Positions 51,601-55,470 of a DNA stretch of 64,000 nt are shown piece by piece. Every line of letters starts with the position of its first letter. The stretch's first letter is position 1. The position numbers were made by a program, and so were the translations under genes. Below the pieces are notes generated by a model, which saw only the letters and a list, made by a program, of their open reading frames with translations, was not told the DNA's origin and ran no database searches. The DNA is from Bolinopsis microptera (lineage: Eukaryota; Ctenophora; Tentaculata; Lobata; Bolinopsidae): the NCBI RefSeq assembly GCF_026151205.1, contig NC_087082.1, positions 17,639,401 to 17,703,400 of the forward strand. The letters run 5' to 3'.

Positions 51601-52913
51601 GGCATTTTTTGCATCCTAGACCAGATGCATATGGATGAAAAATCAAAATATCACAATTATTATAGTTAAAATTAATAAAAATCCAAAAAAATCGTGATTT
51701 TAAACGAAATTTTTGAAAATAACAGGAACAATTTTGGCGTTTCAGAAAATTTTGGTCATACAAATGGGCACAACTTTTGTTCTGATCTATATTTTTTCAT
51801 AATTCAAAAAGATTTGAGTTCCTAAGATAGCTGTCCTTCGTTTACAGTTCATAAAAGAGCTTTAAAATTGATTAAACCTCTAAAAAAACAACTTTTTCTG
51901 GGATCAGCCTCCTATTTTTGGACGACAAGATTGCTCAAAATCGGCCCAAAAATTTTTTTCTGGGACATTTTCGGCCCTGTAAATGATTGGAATCGTATTT
52001 TTGTACCCAAATTACCTTAAAAACAAAGTTAGGGGCATGTGTGATGGTCTAAAATACCCTATGCTAGCATGACCCCCACTCACAGCCCACTGTGAGTGGG
52101 GACCCCAGGCTTTACTGTTTATACTTTATAAGCATGCAGATTGACACACGCTGCAACCCCTTTTGATCGCGCCGGCTGGTGTGCAACGAGAGGTGTGCAA
52201 CGTGAAGCAACATGCAGATATGGCGGAGTGATAGGCCGAGCGCCGCCCAGTTAATTCCATATTAAATTTCAAAATACATTTCTATGTAACACTAACCTGA
52301 ACCATATGTTTATTGTTTATGCAACCTGATATGACACGGATCTGTGCAAAATTGTAATACTATAATACTAACTCGAAATAATATGCTATCAATTAGTGCC
52401 TAGCTAGTTGGATACGTACATGGTGAGATTAACGATTATCTTGATCGGTTCAGCGTCGCGCGCCGATACCAATTTAATTCAGATTTCAGAATATTGCGCA
52501 AAATAACTTTGCGGAGTGACAAACTCCGCAAAGTTATAACTAATATGGCACGTACGTTCGCTCGCAGGCACGCTCGCACGACGTCGCAAAGCTACCATAT
52601 ACAAAAAAAACCTCGTTCGCTAACCCTGGCCTTGTCATTGACTCTTTTGTGCCTTCGGCACTTTGAGTCATGGATCTGGAAAAAATAGTTTCGTAAATCT
52701 AAACTACGTGATGCATGCAGGTACTAACGTCCAGGACTATTTTAGGGTGATATTGAGTTACCGGAGGGATCAAAACCTGGAGACGAGGTGAAGGTGACGT
52801 GTTGTGCTGTGGACTCCAACTACAACAGACAGCCGGAAAAAGTGAAGAATATCTGGAATTTAAGGGGATGTCTCAGCAACTCCTGGCATTTCATTAGTGT
52901 CAAACTGAAGTAA
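9609..52913 (+). CDS. SUOX: Sulfite oxidase, mitochondrial (13 exons over 43 kb)
   Basis: Oxidises sulfite to sulfate in the mitochondrial intermembrane space with molybdopterin and a cytochrome b5 heme. Exons: 9609-9813, 9963-10103, 10240-10358, 10520-10704, 10822-10888, 11285-11407, 17630-17771, 37368-37469, 37650-37793, 46536-46621, 50320-50409, 50537-50644, 52746-52913. All junctions are GT-AG and keep phase, giving 559 aa (human about 545). Residues 1-68 look like a presequence plus a hydrophobic stretch. The b5 domain shows HPGG (127-130) and a second heme His in YAVHKK (151). The molybdenum-binding Cys is in IQCAGNRR (about 270). The dimerisation domain is present ([41 protein letters not shown]). 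Introns 7, 9 and 10 carry complete genes on the other strand. The gene looks intact. Confidence 0.95.
12916..13378 (+). repeat. Direct duplication inside the MULE
   Basis: The segment beginning tgtgttcatttgtggtggac and ending gaaatcgcttta occurs at 12916-13069 and again at 13131-13378. The second copy is interrupted by the micro-element at 13160-13247. A 63-bp spacer (cttgctggacaacaaacg...) at 13071-13132 recurs at 15612-15676. Confidence 0.75.
13160..13247 (+). mobile_element. Hairpin-rich micro-element, copy 2 (with empty-site counterpart)
   Basis: It starts TTGTCATACGTTGTATGAC and ends GTCACCACGTGATAAAA, with 8-bp duplications GGTCAGTA at 13152-13159 and 13248-13255. The duplicated host segment at 12916-13069 carries the uninterrupted sequence GGTCAGTATACAAACG, which is the predicted pre-insertion site. 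Confidence 0.85.
13860..14480 (-). pseudogene. Broken non-LTR retrotransposon fragment (RNase H and zinc-knuckle tail)
   Basis: Read on the minus strand, the fragment gives a degraded RNase H domain: [10 protein letters not shown] around the first catalytic Asp, then [13 protein letters not shown], which matches the late VPGHxGxxGNE motif. It is followed by [18 protein letters not shown], the C-x2-C-H-C-type knuckle region seen after RNase H in many non-LTR retrotransposon polyproteins. At least two in-frame stops break it. No reverse transcriptase core is recognisable upstream, so it is a short 3' remnant. It lies inside the MULE, either captured by it or inserted into it. Confidence 0.7.
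17571..17640 (+). repeat. 34-bp tandem duplication covering a SUOX splice acceptor
   Basis: The segment TACCAACATTCCAAT..TCTCACAGCACAAGCCAG occurs twice in tandem with a period of 34 and ends in SUOX exon 7. Each copy holds a CACAG acceptor; only the second (exon start 17630) keeps the reading frame VRGMNWGG. Confidence 0.8.
17772..18408. other. SUOX intron 7, 5' part
   Basis: AT-rich sequence. It starts with a short tandem repeat (cttttaattag, about 17785-17825). No gene seen. Confidence 0.5.
18409..19545 (-). CDS. Receptor-cluster gene A: long tyrosine-motif tail without ectodomain
   Basis: A 378-aa frame made of the kind of disordered cytoplasmic tail seen in its neighbours, without signal peptide or membrane span. 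Candidate phosphotyrosine motifs include YDEI, YDTV, YSLL, YDDI and YDTPDEY. Four tandem units carry TYSTQLQ or TYSNHLQ flanked by Lys/Gln (QPQKKELEM-like). HLELLSK resembles the xLxLN motif of the family. The methionine at 19545 may not be the real start: the frame stays open for 13 codons upstream and an acceptor-like aagaacag lies there, so an upstream exon may supply the membrane part. A short hydrophobic stretch ([12 protein letters not shown]) is readable around 19625-19665 in another frame. It is either a partly mapped receptor, an ectodomain-less paralogue or a decaying copy. Function unknown. Confidence 0.55.
   Translation of the reverse strand: MKKGIVSSYQRMKRLLSNPGDIPPEEAPVRKKPEILHLGLQPRESAPSTSEEPPGLDPFYDEINMSVDEGSKIDEESQGEGDEETQREDDEEFEYSYARLDRRFSTGSGHKKKQPPVTPRPRIELEPMYDTVDRKNSSSGNHEEEEEETYSLLHKIPIPQNKEEEEERFSQGHYDDITEFQGRMFLVTAEEPIKRRQSNNKPINLPSSSEQNLSQGDKRKSVHLELLSKMQTHLNAGALKAALNKRFSVQIESNGPDEDVPIYKLANNQPQKKELEMTYSTQLQPHKKELEMTYSTQLQPQKKKLEKTYSTQLQPQKNQLQKTYSNHLQLHSLASLNLISSVAEEGNKDTEDWDDDVEGLYDTPDEYSIQRGDNWRGR
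19546..21108. other. Spacer between receptor genes A and C
   Basis: AT-rich and without a recognised gene. A small GC-rich palindrome (ggcacactgtgcc) lies near 20174, and the 17-bp unit ttacaggaataaaccat is repeated at 20759-20793. Confidence 0.45.
21109..23783 (-). CDS. Receptor-cluster gene C: single-pass receptor-like protein with mucin-like stalk
   Basis: The main frame (21504-23783, 759 aa) has a signal peptide (1-22), a helical ectodomain with [14 protein letters not shown] and [14 protein letters not shown], then about 12 tandem 10-residue units of type [10 protein letters not shown] (about 187-303), each with an N-glycosylation sequon. A membrane span (about 339-362, [20 protein letters not shown]) follows. 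The tail carries YDDI, YDTI, YDDL, YSTI, YSLL, YQVPDEL, YEVPDEL and two copies of the family motif ([22 protein letters not shown]). At DELR there is a donor (AG|gtggga at 21520/21519) in phase with an acceptor at 21386-21388, so splicing to exon 21109-21385 replaces the last residues by about 90 aa with YNMI, YSVL and YEIPDEL. Role in recognition or signalling is inference. Confidence 0.75.
22870..23230 (-). repeat. 30-bp minisatellite encoding the [10 protein letters not shown] stalk of gene C
   Basis: About 12 coding copies with unit tgctgttgtgctcttttctgtcgtattctc on the plus strand. Long open frames in other phases and on the other strand are shadows of this repeat. Confidence 0.85.
23784..24948. 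promoter_or_regulatory. Promoter region of gene C and start of segmental duplication
   Basis: On the minus strand CTTTTATAAATGAAATAC (TATA-like at 23907-23912) lies about 125 bp upstream of the gene C start. The same block occurs upstream of D (26548-26553) and E (29610-29615). Sequence at about 24200-24350 (ttcagactgtgagtctgtgg...gatccgagacacactgc) recurs at about 26780-26930 and 29840-29995, marking tandem segmental duplication. No other gene seen. Confidence 0.55.
24949..26430 (-). CDS. Receptor-cluster gene D: single-pass receptor-like protein
   Basis: 493 aa: signal peptide (1-22, [15 protein letters not shown]), helical ectodomain with [18 protein letters not shown] and [18 protein letters not shown], membrane span about 224-247, and a tail with YEYDDIAS, six copies of a Cys-ending heptad (STSEEKC or STFEEKC), one [11 protein letters not shown] and a C-terminal YQIEEELRS. 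The ectodomain is closely similar to those of C and E. The stop is followed 24 nt later by a strong donor (GGAG|gtaagt), also present in E and F, so a 3' UTR intron is likely. A paralogue produced by tandem duplication; ligand and function unknown. Confidence 0.75.
   Translation of the reverse strand: MISFRMSRTLLWFFALVIVTESYERKDNVSSQLDIKRNTLRLRANEMIEDQKNTVKKVETLLSDNVMENQLEKELDKIKNLHQPNITSNDRSIRAMIGVQVDWMIIQREVVQAFLELTDEKCKSNDFENTDFISSPNENPWNVYEKRWKIYQNLRKEIKHRLNHNCVKEQYPDSKHVENLQGMDRTENDTVHMAPTEMGSVNALQVINNASRQDLKDERRSKKLKIVIGISVSVLIAAVIVFIIVKIKTQKRFTVKETLPCTEDPKNSKSDPITIDDSMKKSENRNDYITSMSISVADKKIDVHCPSKEKAAESYSDDETESDMYEYDDIASMKNPSKHQNSTSEEKCSTSEEKCSTSEEKCSTFEEKCSTSEEKCSTSEEKCSTSSPDHKLYLSEEAVTEDSDKKKIVTKDTDLDERGEINLIKSDTPPKEGSSIYSSNLDLNQTLTKQSTRNMMTTVLLGLDWDTTDGNGDALGEGEGAEDQYQIEEELRS
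26431..27479. promoter_or_regulatory. Spacer and promoter region of gene D
   Basis: Holds the shared TATA-like block of gene D (26548-26553) and a duplicated segment (26780-27440) nearly identical to 24220-24930 and 29840-30520. Short open frames here are unlikely to be coding. Confidence 0.5.
27480..29492 (-). CDS. Receptor-cluster gene E: single-pass receptor-like protein with expanded heptad repeats
   Basis: 670 aa with the same plan as D: signal peptide (1-22), helical ectodomain ([36 protein letters not shown]), membrane span about 222-246, then a tail with YEYDDIAS and about 20 copies of a seven-residue Cys/Tyr-ending unit ([14 protein letters not shown]). It continues with [46 protein letters not shown] and [10 protein letters not shown] 3' UTR donor follows the stop as in D. 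The EEYSTI motif found in F and G is changed here to HNSTI, which loses the tyrosine. Function unknown. Confidence 0.75.
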   Translation of the reverse strand: MISFRMSSTLLWFFALVIVTESYEREDNGSGQLDIARNTLRLRANEMIGDQKNIVTKVETLLSDNVMANQLEKELDKIKNLQQLDVTSNDRSIRAMIGVQVDWMIRQREVVQAFLELTDECKSNDFENIDFIPSPNENPWNVYEKRWKIYQNLRKEIKHRLNYKCVKEQYPDSKHVENLQGMDRTENDTVQMAPTEMEIVDSLQVINNASRQDLKDERRSKKLKIVIGISVSALIAAVIVFIIVKIKAQKRCTVKETFPCTENPKNSRENPVTIDESMKKSENRNHYITSMSISVADKKIDVHCPSKEKAAETYSDDETKSDMYEYDDIASLKNPSKHQNSTSDEKYSTSEEKCSTSEEKCSTSEEKCSTSEEKYSTSEEKCSTSEEKCSTSEEKYSTSEEKCSTSEEKCSTSEEKCSTSEEKCSTSEEKCSTSEEKCSTSEEKCSTSEEKCSTSEGKCSTFEEKYSTSEEKCSTSSQDKLDLSEEAVTEESDKKKIVPKDTDLDRRGEINLIKSDTPPKEGSSIYSSNLDLNQTLTNQPTRNMTSIHNSTIDKVKLESSEAAANGDYAEGSYTVLNRSSKSTEKDLEKGALNTLMIKRPPKERPISKRYSCNLDLNQTLMNQPTRNMMTTVLLETDSGLDCDTTDGNRDDLGEGEGAEDQYQIEGELRS
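28065..28475 (-). repeat. 21-bp minisatellite encoding Cys-heptads in gene E (about 20 copies)
   Basis: The plus-strand unit is gtgctgcacttttcctcagat. Homologous but shorter arrays lie in D (about 25277-25406, 6 copies) and F (about 31154-31370, 10 copies). All frames in this region look open because the unit length is a multiple of three. Confidence 0.9.
29493..30548. promoter_or_regulatory. Spacer and promoter region of gene E; third copy of duplicated segment
   Basis: Carries the shared TATA-like block (29610-29615) about 120 bp upstream of the gene E start. From about 29840 to 30520 it repeats the segment seen at 24220 and 26780. Confidence 0.5.
30549..32936 (-). CDS. Receptor-cluster gene F: single-pass receptor-like protein, chimeric tail
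   Basis: 795 aa: signal peptide (about 1-23), ectodomain with [18 protein letters not shown] and [14 protein letters not shown], membrane span about 181-207 ending in ILRSRYH, as in G and H. The first half of the tail is its own ([51 protein letters not shown]). The second half has ten Cys-heptads and a block nearly identical to gene E ([52 protein letters not shown]). It therefore joins a G/H-type ectodomain and membrane part to an E-type tail, pointing to unequal crossing-over or gene conversion. Function unknown. Confidence 0.75.
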   Translation of the reverse strand: MCNCNRMFVVALLLVVLVSFASSLDNGKGALIDRTEEILGIQNKIIAWAALIDEQNSTLRILINKREEMRAKIQTIKNSDKRNLVAVMKKHVDWMIYQHRTVENVLYLNISQNYLNDSDFKDCKDDTPNFPWTDYEKCWNFYLQFTANVLKLNEIICDGDASNMAEERDHNASSSVSTDKLPIIMATSVTTLTIFILLSLALYFILRSRYHINIVKRSSRHQSVPPKSAAPSAEPTGVGDASSGSRNKGKRPPTKKVNFKNVVSVENAKQNAKEDEECPLYEELDIKEPPKTGGKNGSDLQCNTLSNKDQATDEEGNCCVLHKPCSSKVSYTYTTVIPVDRNTVVPADETNCEYDTISKAKQRGALGSVDKEEDGRYSTFATTRLDLTRQSKERPGLERQYSCNVDLNQTLIQRLDKKSSTSPLRKYEVWISEDNEEGEPLYDEIYPKTPLKILEHQRNLHKIQADKDQDLKKEDTNYSKVDTDLKGEEERPLETQYSCHLAIVKLQPKQGSTKTSVADKDDNTFEEKCNTSEEKCSTFEEKCSTSEEKCSTSEENCSTSEEKYSTFEEKCSTSEEKCSTSEEKCSTSEEKCSTSSQDKLDLSEEAVTEESDKNRIVPKDTDLDKTGEMNLITSDTPPKEGSSIYSSNLDLNQTLTNQPTRNMTSIEEILVEEYSTIDKVKLESSEAAANDDCAEGSYTVLNRNSKSTEKDLKKGVLNTLMIKRPPKERPISKRYSCNLDLNQTLTNQPTRNMMTTVLLETDSGLDYDTTDSNSDALGEGEGAEDQYQIEGELRS
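32937..34100. other. Spacer between genes F and G
   Basis: AT-rich and without a recognised gene. A donor (GAAG|gtaagtag) lies just past the gene G stop at about 34070, matching the post-stop donors of D-F. Confidence 0.45.
34101..35693 (-). CDS. Receptor-cluster gene G: single-pass receptor-like protein with acidic stalk
   Basis: 530 aa: signal peptide (about 1-19), a more divergent ectodomain ([15 protein letters not shown] retains the W-Y-W-Y pattern), a very acidic Asp/Glu/Ser stalk (about 168-200), a membrane span about 206-230 and a basic [11 protein letters not shown] stop-transfer shared with H. The tail has [14 protein letters not shown], two near-repeats [40 protein letters not shown] and [12 protein letters not shown]. 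The last 150 residues are almost identical to those of E and F although the ectodomain is very different. Ligand unknown. Confidence 0.75.
   Translation of the reverse strand: MLINFLFIIMVIAAETIIGRSAVITFDDAKDVLKINSKEMILAQDNLIYLTKEKDMNSGIYTSRTKIGATKIYLDNGYLIGGTQIRQLRRAGEIMLDHQGYMKEQCQHIENLSQNHSSNISTCYQKVLAELPSDLSKWSQDMWSTYVTYWDYYQSCCISQLEQMNDKNGTDDSETEDSDDENDSNDEDDEDSSEDDSTDNIFDKSLVIILGISVPVFLILIASLALYLIMRSRYRIVRRSFRLKSLSAKRETEPTGVEGIASGSQKTGPLTNTVDYTHDQEEDPLYDEMCLKEPPKQDQSNVYNTLAHEDQPAEEEEGEYDTFCLAEEVAPEEGREIEGEYDTFCLTEEGGSAVDEKGELEVGQSSLSLMNETGILIADKKPLETQYTCNLALNHTLKLQPDQELMRTSIEEILVEEYSTIDKVKLESSEAAANGDYAEGSYAVLNRNSKSTEKDIETGVLNTLMITRPPKERPISKRYSCNLDLNQTLTNQPTLNMITRVLLETDTGLDCDTTDGDALIEEEGAGDQTN
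35694..36583. other. Spacer between genes G and H
   Basis: AT-rich, no recognised gene. A tandem duplication of ttactcactcacgttgttatg-type sequence lies around 35900-35955. Confidence 0.4.
36584..37213 (-). CDS. Receptor-cluster gene H: short-tailed receptor-like protein
   Basis: 209 aa: signal peptide (about 1-18), helical ectodomain with [14 protein letters not shown] and [14 protein letters not shown], and a membrane span about 167-191 ([20 protein letters not shown]) closely like that of G, then [18 protein letters not shown] and a stop. The tail is about 18 residues, with no tyrosine signalling motif beyond RSRYR. It looks like a decoy, co-receptor or adaptor-dependent form, or a truncated gene. 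No splice donor is obvious at the end of the tail. Confidence 0.7.
   Translation of the reverse strand: MLVLSFLFVVLARISVCRYVFSSISLENAKETLVNRTEEILDIQKKMLDASRINLNQLRSKGDEMAKMIEGANNDRTNNSFIRIAMKKQILWMIHQNDHIKNISGDQDRDMYLRYAEKWQNFRDKITDEQGTWINYDKSWDLYLHFKETELKDYIRDTDKGPKSDKLSMILGISVPICFILVTSLTLYFIMRSRYRVVRRSFFQMNGCD
37795..39490 (+). repeat. Minisatellite, unit AAGGTGTAGT with GTGTTGGTA variants, 1.7 kb
   Basis: It starts directly after the SUOX exon 9 donor (37793). The main array ends near 38845; a degenerate part follows to about 39160 and a second cleaner part to 39490. The long minus-strand open frames rich in [10 protein letters not shown] are translations of the repeat and not genes. Confidence 0.9.
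39491..40477. other. SUOX intron 9, between minisatellite and GPCR
   Basis: No gene or repeat recognised. Confidence 0.4.
40478..41401 (-). CDS. Rhodopsin-like (class A) G-protein-coupled receptor, orphan
   Basis: 307-aa single-exon seven-helix receptor. N-glycosylation site NYT at 3; TM1 18-40 with GN (N34); TM2 52-75 with D64; C91 before TM3 pairs with C169 in loop 2; TM4 134-157; TM5 181-208; TM6 221-246; TM7 258-280 ending in NPVIY (272-276). The DRY position at the end of TM3 reads A-R-R (114-116) and TM6 lacks the CWxP motif (it has [10 protein letters not shown]). The C-tail is short. It lies antisense inside SUOX intron 9. Such intronless receptors are common in cnidarian and placozoan lineage expansions; the ligand cannot be assigned. 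Confidence 0.9.
   Translation of the reverse strand: MVNYTADFQHLTPTSRHLIFTYNLLLLLLGIPGNTLLLYASNAHKALNVELVTRLIIEHIAVCDVLILLTTFLPTLTTILHHRWVLGPEICYFVSFTSSIFFFYEILLTVLLTARRLGLVSEVARRNGRMSYRVTMLVLAGLFVLAAAPSVCYMALGCGVFFAPHTLLCTSSNYRDYPLPSLIVVGVYLVAPVTLLILLNLGILLILCRASASSAGKGFSRTIVSLMVVSWLFTLSYIPIFVKLALVISGYPVSYTFQITQQYLLSANVFLNPVIYLVFNKRFQRFARDLVGRPVSYISRTVSQSNQ
41402..41613. promoter_or_regulatory. Upstream region of the GPCR gene
   Basis: Short AT-rich stretch, no clear core promoter. Confidence 0.3.
41614..41790. mobile_element. MITE with GGGGTCGTTCACATATTACGTAA ends, copy 1
   Basis: It is palindromic: the left end TAGGGATCGTTCACATATTA and right end TAATATGTGAACGACCCCTTA are inverted repeats. 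Inner arms (taatcagctga...) and two poly-G tracts are also mirrored. A second copy lies at 53545-53729 and a lone end near 8846. Confidence 0.8.
41791..43229. other. SUOX intron 9, middle part
   Basis: A short local duplication (ccccttaacggcccttgtac) follows the MITE at 41785-41835. No gene recognised. Confidence 0.4.
43240..43415 (+). repeat. Minisatellite, unit GGTCGGAGGTC (about 11 bp)
   Basis: Repeats of ggtcggaggtcggtcgg with a variant gcgccggtcggcggtaggtgaac that itself occurs twice. Open frames rich in RPPT are shadows. Confidence 0.8.
43713..44008 (+). repeat. 28-bp tandem repeat (ACTATTATTAGTCAACAAAACTAACAAG), about 10 copies
   Basis: Near-perfect copies. The first is preceded by an inverted half (aatagtcttgtta), which makes a 13-bp-stem hairpin with the first unit. 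Confidence 0.9.
44009..45687. other. SUOX intron 9, 3' part
   Basis: AT-rich, no gene seen. Confidence 0.4.
45688..45872 (+). repeat. 62-bp tandem repeat, 3 copies
   Basis: The unit CCTCATTACCTGTAATACAG...GTGTGGCCTTGTTTA starts at 45688, 45750 and 45812. The third copy has minor changes. Confidence 0.9.
46622..47878. other. SUOX intron 10, 5' part
   Basis: An octamer microsatellite (acaaaaat)n lies at about 46920-46995 and a short (accttatcac)n at 47383-47412. No gene seen. Confidence 0.5.
47879..48986 (-). CDS. Secreted galactose-binding-like (F-type lectin-like) plus sushi domain protein
   Basis: Three exons: 48941-48986 (signal peptide [15 protein letters not shown]), 48280-48711 and 47879-48075; donors and acceptors keep phase, giving 224 aa. 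Exon 2 encodes a domain with [21 protein letters not shown] and [12 protein letters not shown] at its ends, the strand pattern of F5/8-type or fucolectin-like galactose-binding folds, with many Cys between. Exon 3 is one CCP/sushi module ([27 protein letters not shown]). The mature protein would be secreted and could bind glycans or act in immune recognition, which is inference from the folds. Antisense inside SUOX intron 10. Confidence 0.8.
48987..49693. other. SUOX intron 10, upstream of the sushi gene
   Basis: Presumed promoter region of the sushi-domain gene; no clear core motif or further gene seen. Confidence 0.35.
49702..50230. mobile_element. hAT-like non-autonomous element, 529 bp
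   Basis: Ends CAGGGACGTAGCC... and ...CTACGTGCCTG form short inverted repeats, and a perfect 8-bp duplication TACTGTTA flanks it (49694-49701, 50231-50238). CAGGG-type ends plus an 8-bp duplication fit hAT. The interior has GGGGGCGCAGCCCCC-type palindromes and a poly-C tract. No transposase. Confidence 0.85.
50983..52094. mobile_element. TIR element in SUOX intron 12, about 1.1 kb, non-autonomous
   Basis: The left end CACAGTGGGCTACCATGCTAGCATAGG and the right end (reverse complement CACAGTGGGC...CATGCTAGCATAGGG) are inverted repeats; AGTGG flanks both sides. The interior is AT-rich and non-coding. Class not certain. Confidence 0.6.
52209..52745. repeat. SUOX intron 12, 3' part with repeat fragments and hairpin
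   Basis: The fragment gcggagtgataggccgagcgccgcccagt (52214-52254) resembles 56157-56186. A perfect 14-bp-stem hairpin TAACTTTGCGGAGT / ACTCCGCAAAGTTA lies at 52504-52536. Confidence 0.5.
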
Positions 52914-52997
52914 ATTATTATAAGGTTTAGAAAAGTTAAAGCAGCGAATTACGCTAATTTAAAAAGACTTCGGTTTTAAATGTATGCATCCGTACGG

Positions 52998-53380
52998 ATG
53001 ATGATTAATCACTCTACACTCGACTGTCACTTGACTTTTTCAACCCGTTCTCTAGCTGGCCGGGCCAGCCTGGTCCTGAACGACTATTCGAAACCCTAAC
53101 CCTCTAATCTGATCCCATCCCTAACCCTACCCCAATCCCTGACGAAAGCATATGCCGAAACCCTAAACCCAACGAGAAATTAGACCAACTTCCTTATACG
53201 GTCATATCACGTGATCGAAACAGTTTTTCGCCAATATCTCGGTAGGGGATCATTTTAACCCTATAGATTAGTATTACTTATGTCATGGGGGTGATTAGGA
53301 ATCAGCGTCCGAAAATACATCGATTTTTAAAAGAAAAATCTCGAAGGTCGAGTGTAAAGTGATTTAGCACGCTCGCATCG
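52998..53380 (+). mobile_element. About 390-bp repeat element, copy 1
   Basis: Ends share AATCACT(C/T)TACACTCGA as inverted repeats. The interior has telomere-like aaccctaaccct runs and ggtcatatcacgtgatcga. An inverted copy lies at 55078-55470. Confidence 0.7.
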
Positions 53381-53544
53381 GTACTGCATGGTTACCGTTT
53401 TTTGCCGATTTTTACTTACTCATTATGTTAATACATAGTAAAACTGATTAGATTTAAATTTTGGGACCTAGTAAACTTTAAGTAATTAGAATTAACTTAT
53501 CGCATTTTTGTAATTGGTTACAGTTTGTATCATGTTCTTACTTC

Positions 53545-53729
53545 ATAAGGGGTCGTTCACATATTACGTAATCAATTTTTGAACAGTTTTTACCCCCCCC
53601 CCCCCCCCTCCGTAATCAGTTTTACACATAGCTATTATGTCAAAATTACACTAGCGTAATCATTTGGAAACCCCCCTCCCCCCTCGGCTGATTACGTAAT
53701 ACTAATATGTGAATTGTGAACGACCCCTA
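53545..53729. mobile_element. MITE with GGGGTCGTTCACATATTACGTAA ends, copy 2
   Basis: TAAGGGGTCGTTCACATATTACGTAATCA at the left and TGTGAACGACCCCTAA at the right, with poly-C tracts inside; closely related to 41614-41790. Confidence 0.8.
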
Positions 53730-54616
53730 ATGCTGTATAAAATATAGTTTTCGGTAATCTATATTAAATTAAGCCCTTCGATTTAATCTTTAACGTATGT
53801 TGCGAGACAAAAAGCCATATGTTCTCATCCACACTTGACACTAGATAACTGAGGTTTCGGCTGTGGTTAAATTTAAATTATTGATATTTGGCTGTTTAGT
53901 TAACGCTCGCTTACAACATTTTAACTCTTATTCTAAACTTAGCACTAACACAGGCCCTATCCAATCTATAGAAGGTAACGTATAAGGGTGGGGAGAAAAC
54001 TTGTGTTTATTATTTTCACTCTGTCCAATAATTTATGATGTTAGATTTACCGCAAACTCCGATTTACCATTTTATTTCCCACACTCCGCAGTAAATCGGG
54101 GTTTTACTAACTAATTTGTGTAATACATAAGTGTGATACATAAGTGCTAGCCTATTTTGTAACAGTGTTACTGTTCAATGTTGATATAATTTATAGTTAT
54201 TTTATCTGTATGTACACATACAGCATAGGCAAATTAATTAAAAATTACGATTTTTAAACCGTGTGTTTTATTTTAAAAATAACTGTATCATTTATTTTGT
54301 AGCCTTGGCAACGCGAGCTGCGTTTTAATTTTATATGTTTCGTGCGCGGCGCGGCCCAGAATGCATGTGACATGAACATTAAACAATTAAATTTAAAGGA
54401 CACTCCTGAATCCCACAAATCAAAACACAAAATGTATTTAAAATTTATGTGCTGCGCCCCCGCTAATTTTTTAATGTCTTCTTCATTCTTAAAATTCACA
54501 ATTCTGAATTCAGGTTTCCTTTTTCGCCACCCCTACTATGCAGTTTTCCCACTCTATTACTATACACTATAGCAATCCGAAATATTTTTTTCCCGTCAGC
54601 CGTCTGATCTAGTCAC

Positions 54617-54750
54617 TTGTCACACGATGTAGACCTACCGCGCACGAGTGCACGGCTGTATCGTGGCTTTCGCCACAATACTACTACTAGTGTGTAGTGA
54701 ACTTAAAGTTAATGAAACGACAATGGGCCTGGGGGTCACGACGTGATACA
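54617..54750 (+). mobile_element. Diverged micro-element copy
   Basis: TTGTCACACGATGTAGACC at the left and GGGGGTCACGACGTGATACA at the right match the micro-element ends, with a degraded CCGCGCACGAGTGCACGG hairpin and an internal insertion. No clear target duplication. Confidence 0.55.
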
Positions 54751-54762
54751 TAAGTGCTAGCC

Positions 54763-54885
54763 TTGTATCACGTTGCGACCCCCACGGTCGTTTCACTATA
54801 GTGAACTATAGTCCCCCTTTATCGTCCTGACGATACAGGGGGAGCCGCGCACTTCGTGCGCGGCGGGTCAAACAACGTATGACAA
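54763..54885 (-). mobile_element. Hairpin-rich micro-element, copy 3 (inverted, 123 bp)
   Basis: It reads TTGTATCACGTTGCGACCCCC...GCGCACTTCGTGCGCGG...ACGTATGACAA, the reverse of copies 1 and 2 with an extra internal palindrome. Perfect 8-bp duplication TGCTAGCC at 54755-54762 and 54886-54893. An uninterrupted copy of the host sequence (gatacataagTGCTAGCCtattttgtaa) lies at about 54135-54163. Confidence 0.85.
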
Positions 54886-55077
54886 TGCTAGCCTATTTTG
54901 TAATTGTTGCTCGCTCCTCAAAAATACGTCGAAAAGAATCCAGGGTGATGCAGGATAGGAGAGTGCAGACCATAAAGTTTACGCACCCACCCTTGCCTCC
55001 TGAATTCTTGGTTGGATAGACAATTATGCAAAATTTGTCGTTTATACTCCAAGTCCCTTTGTTAATAGAAGTAGTCG

Positions 55078-55470
55078 AGCGTGCTAAATCACTCTACAGT
55101 CGATCTTCGAGATTGTTCTAAAAGGGCCCCCCGACAGTTGAAACCAACTACAATTGATGTATTTTTGGGCGCTGATTCCGAATCACCCCCCATAGCATAG
55201 GGTTAAAATGCTCCCCTGACGAGATATTGGCGAAAAATTGTCTCGATCACGTGATATGACCGTATAAGGAAGTTAGTCTAATTTCTCGTTAGAGTTAGGG
55301 TTTCAGCATATGGTTTTGTTAAGGATTGGGTTAGGTTTAGGGTTGGGATCAGATTATAGGGTTAAAGTTTCGAATAGTCGTTCAGGACCAGCTAGACTTA
55401 GTGCTTAGAGAACGGGTTGAAAAAGTCACGTGACAGTTGTATTTGAGTGTAAAGTGATTAATTATCATCC
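55078..55470 (-). mobile_element. About 390-bp repeat element, copy 2 (inverted)
   Basis: Inverted relative to 52998-53380, moderately diverged; shares the same end sequence and the gatcacgtgatatgaccgtataaggaagtt core. Confidence 0.7.

Noticed and set aside
53090-53170. Telomeric repeats (aaccctaaccct)
   Set aside because: Only short, irregular runs inside a dispersed element found twice; not a telomere or clear interstitial telomere.
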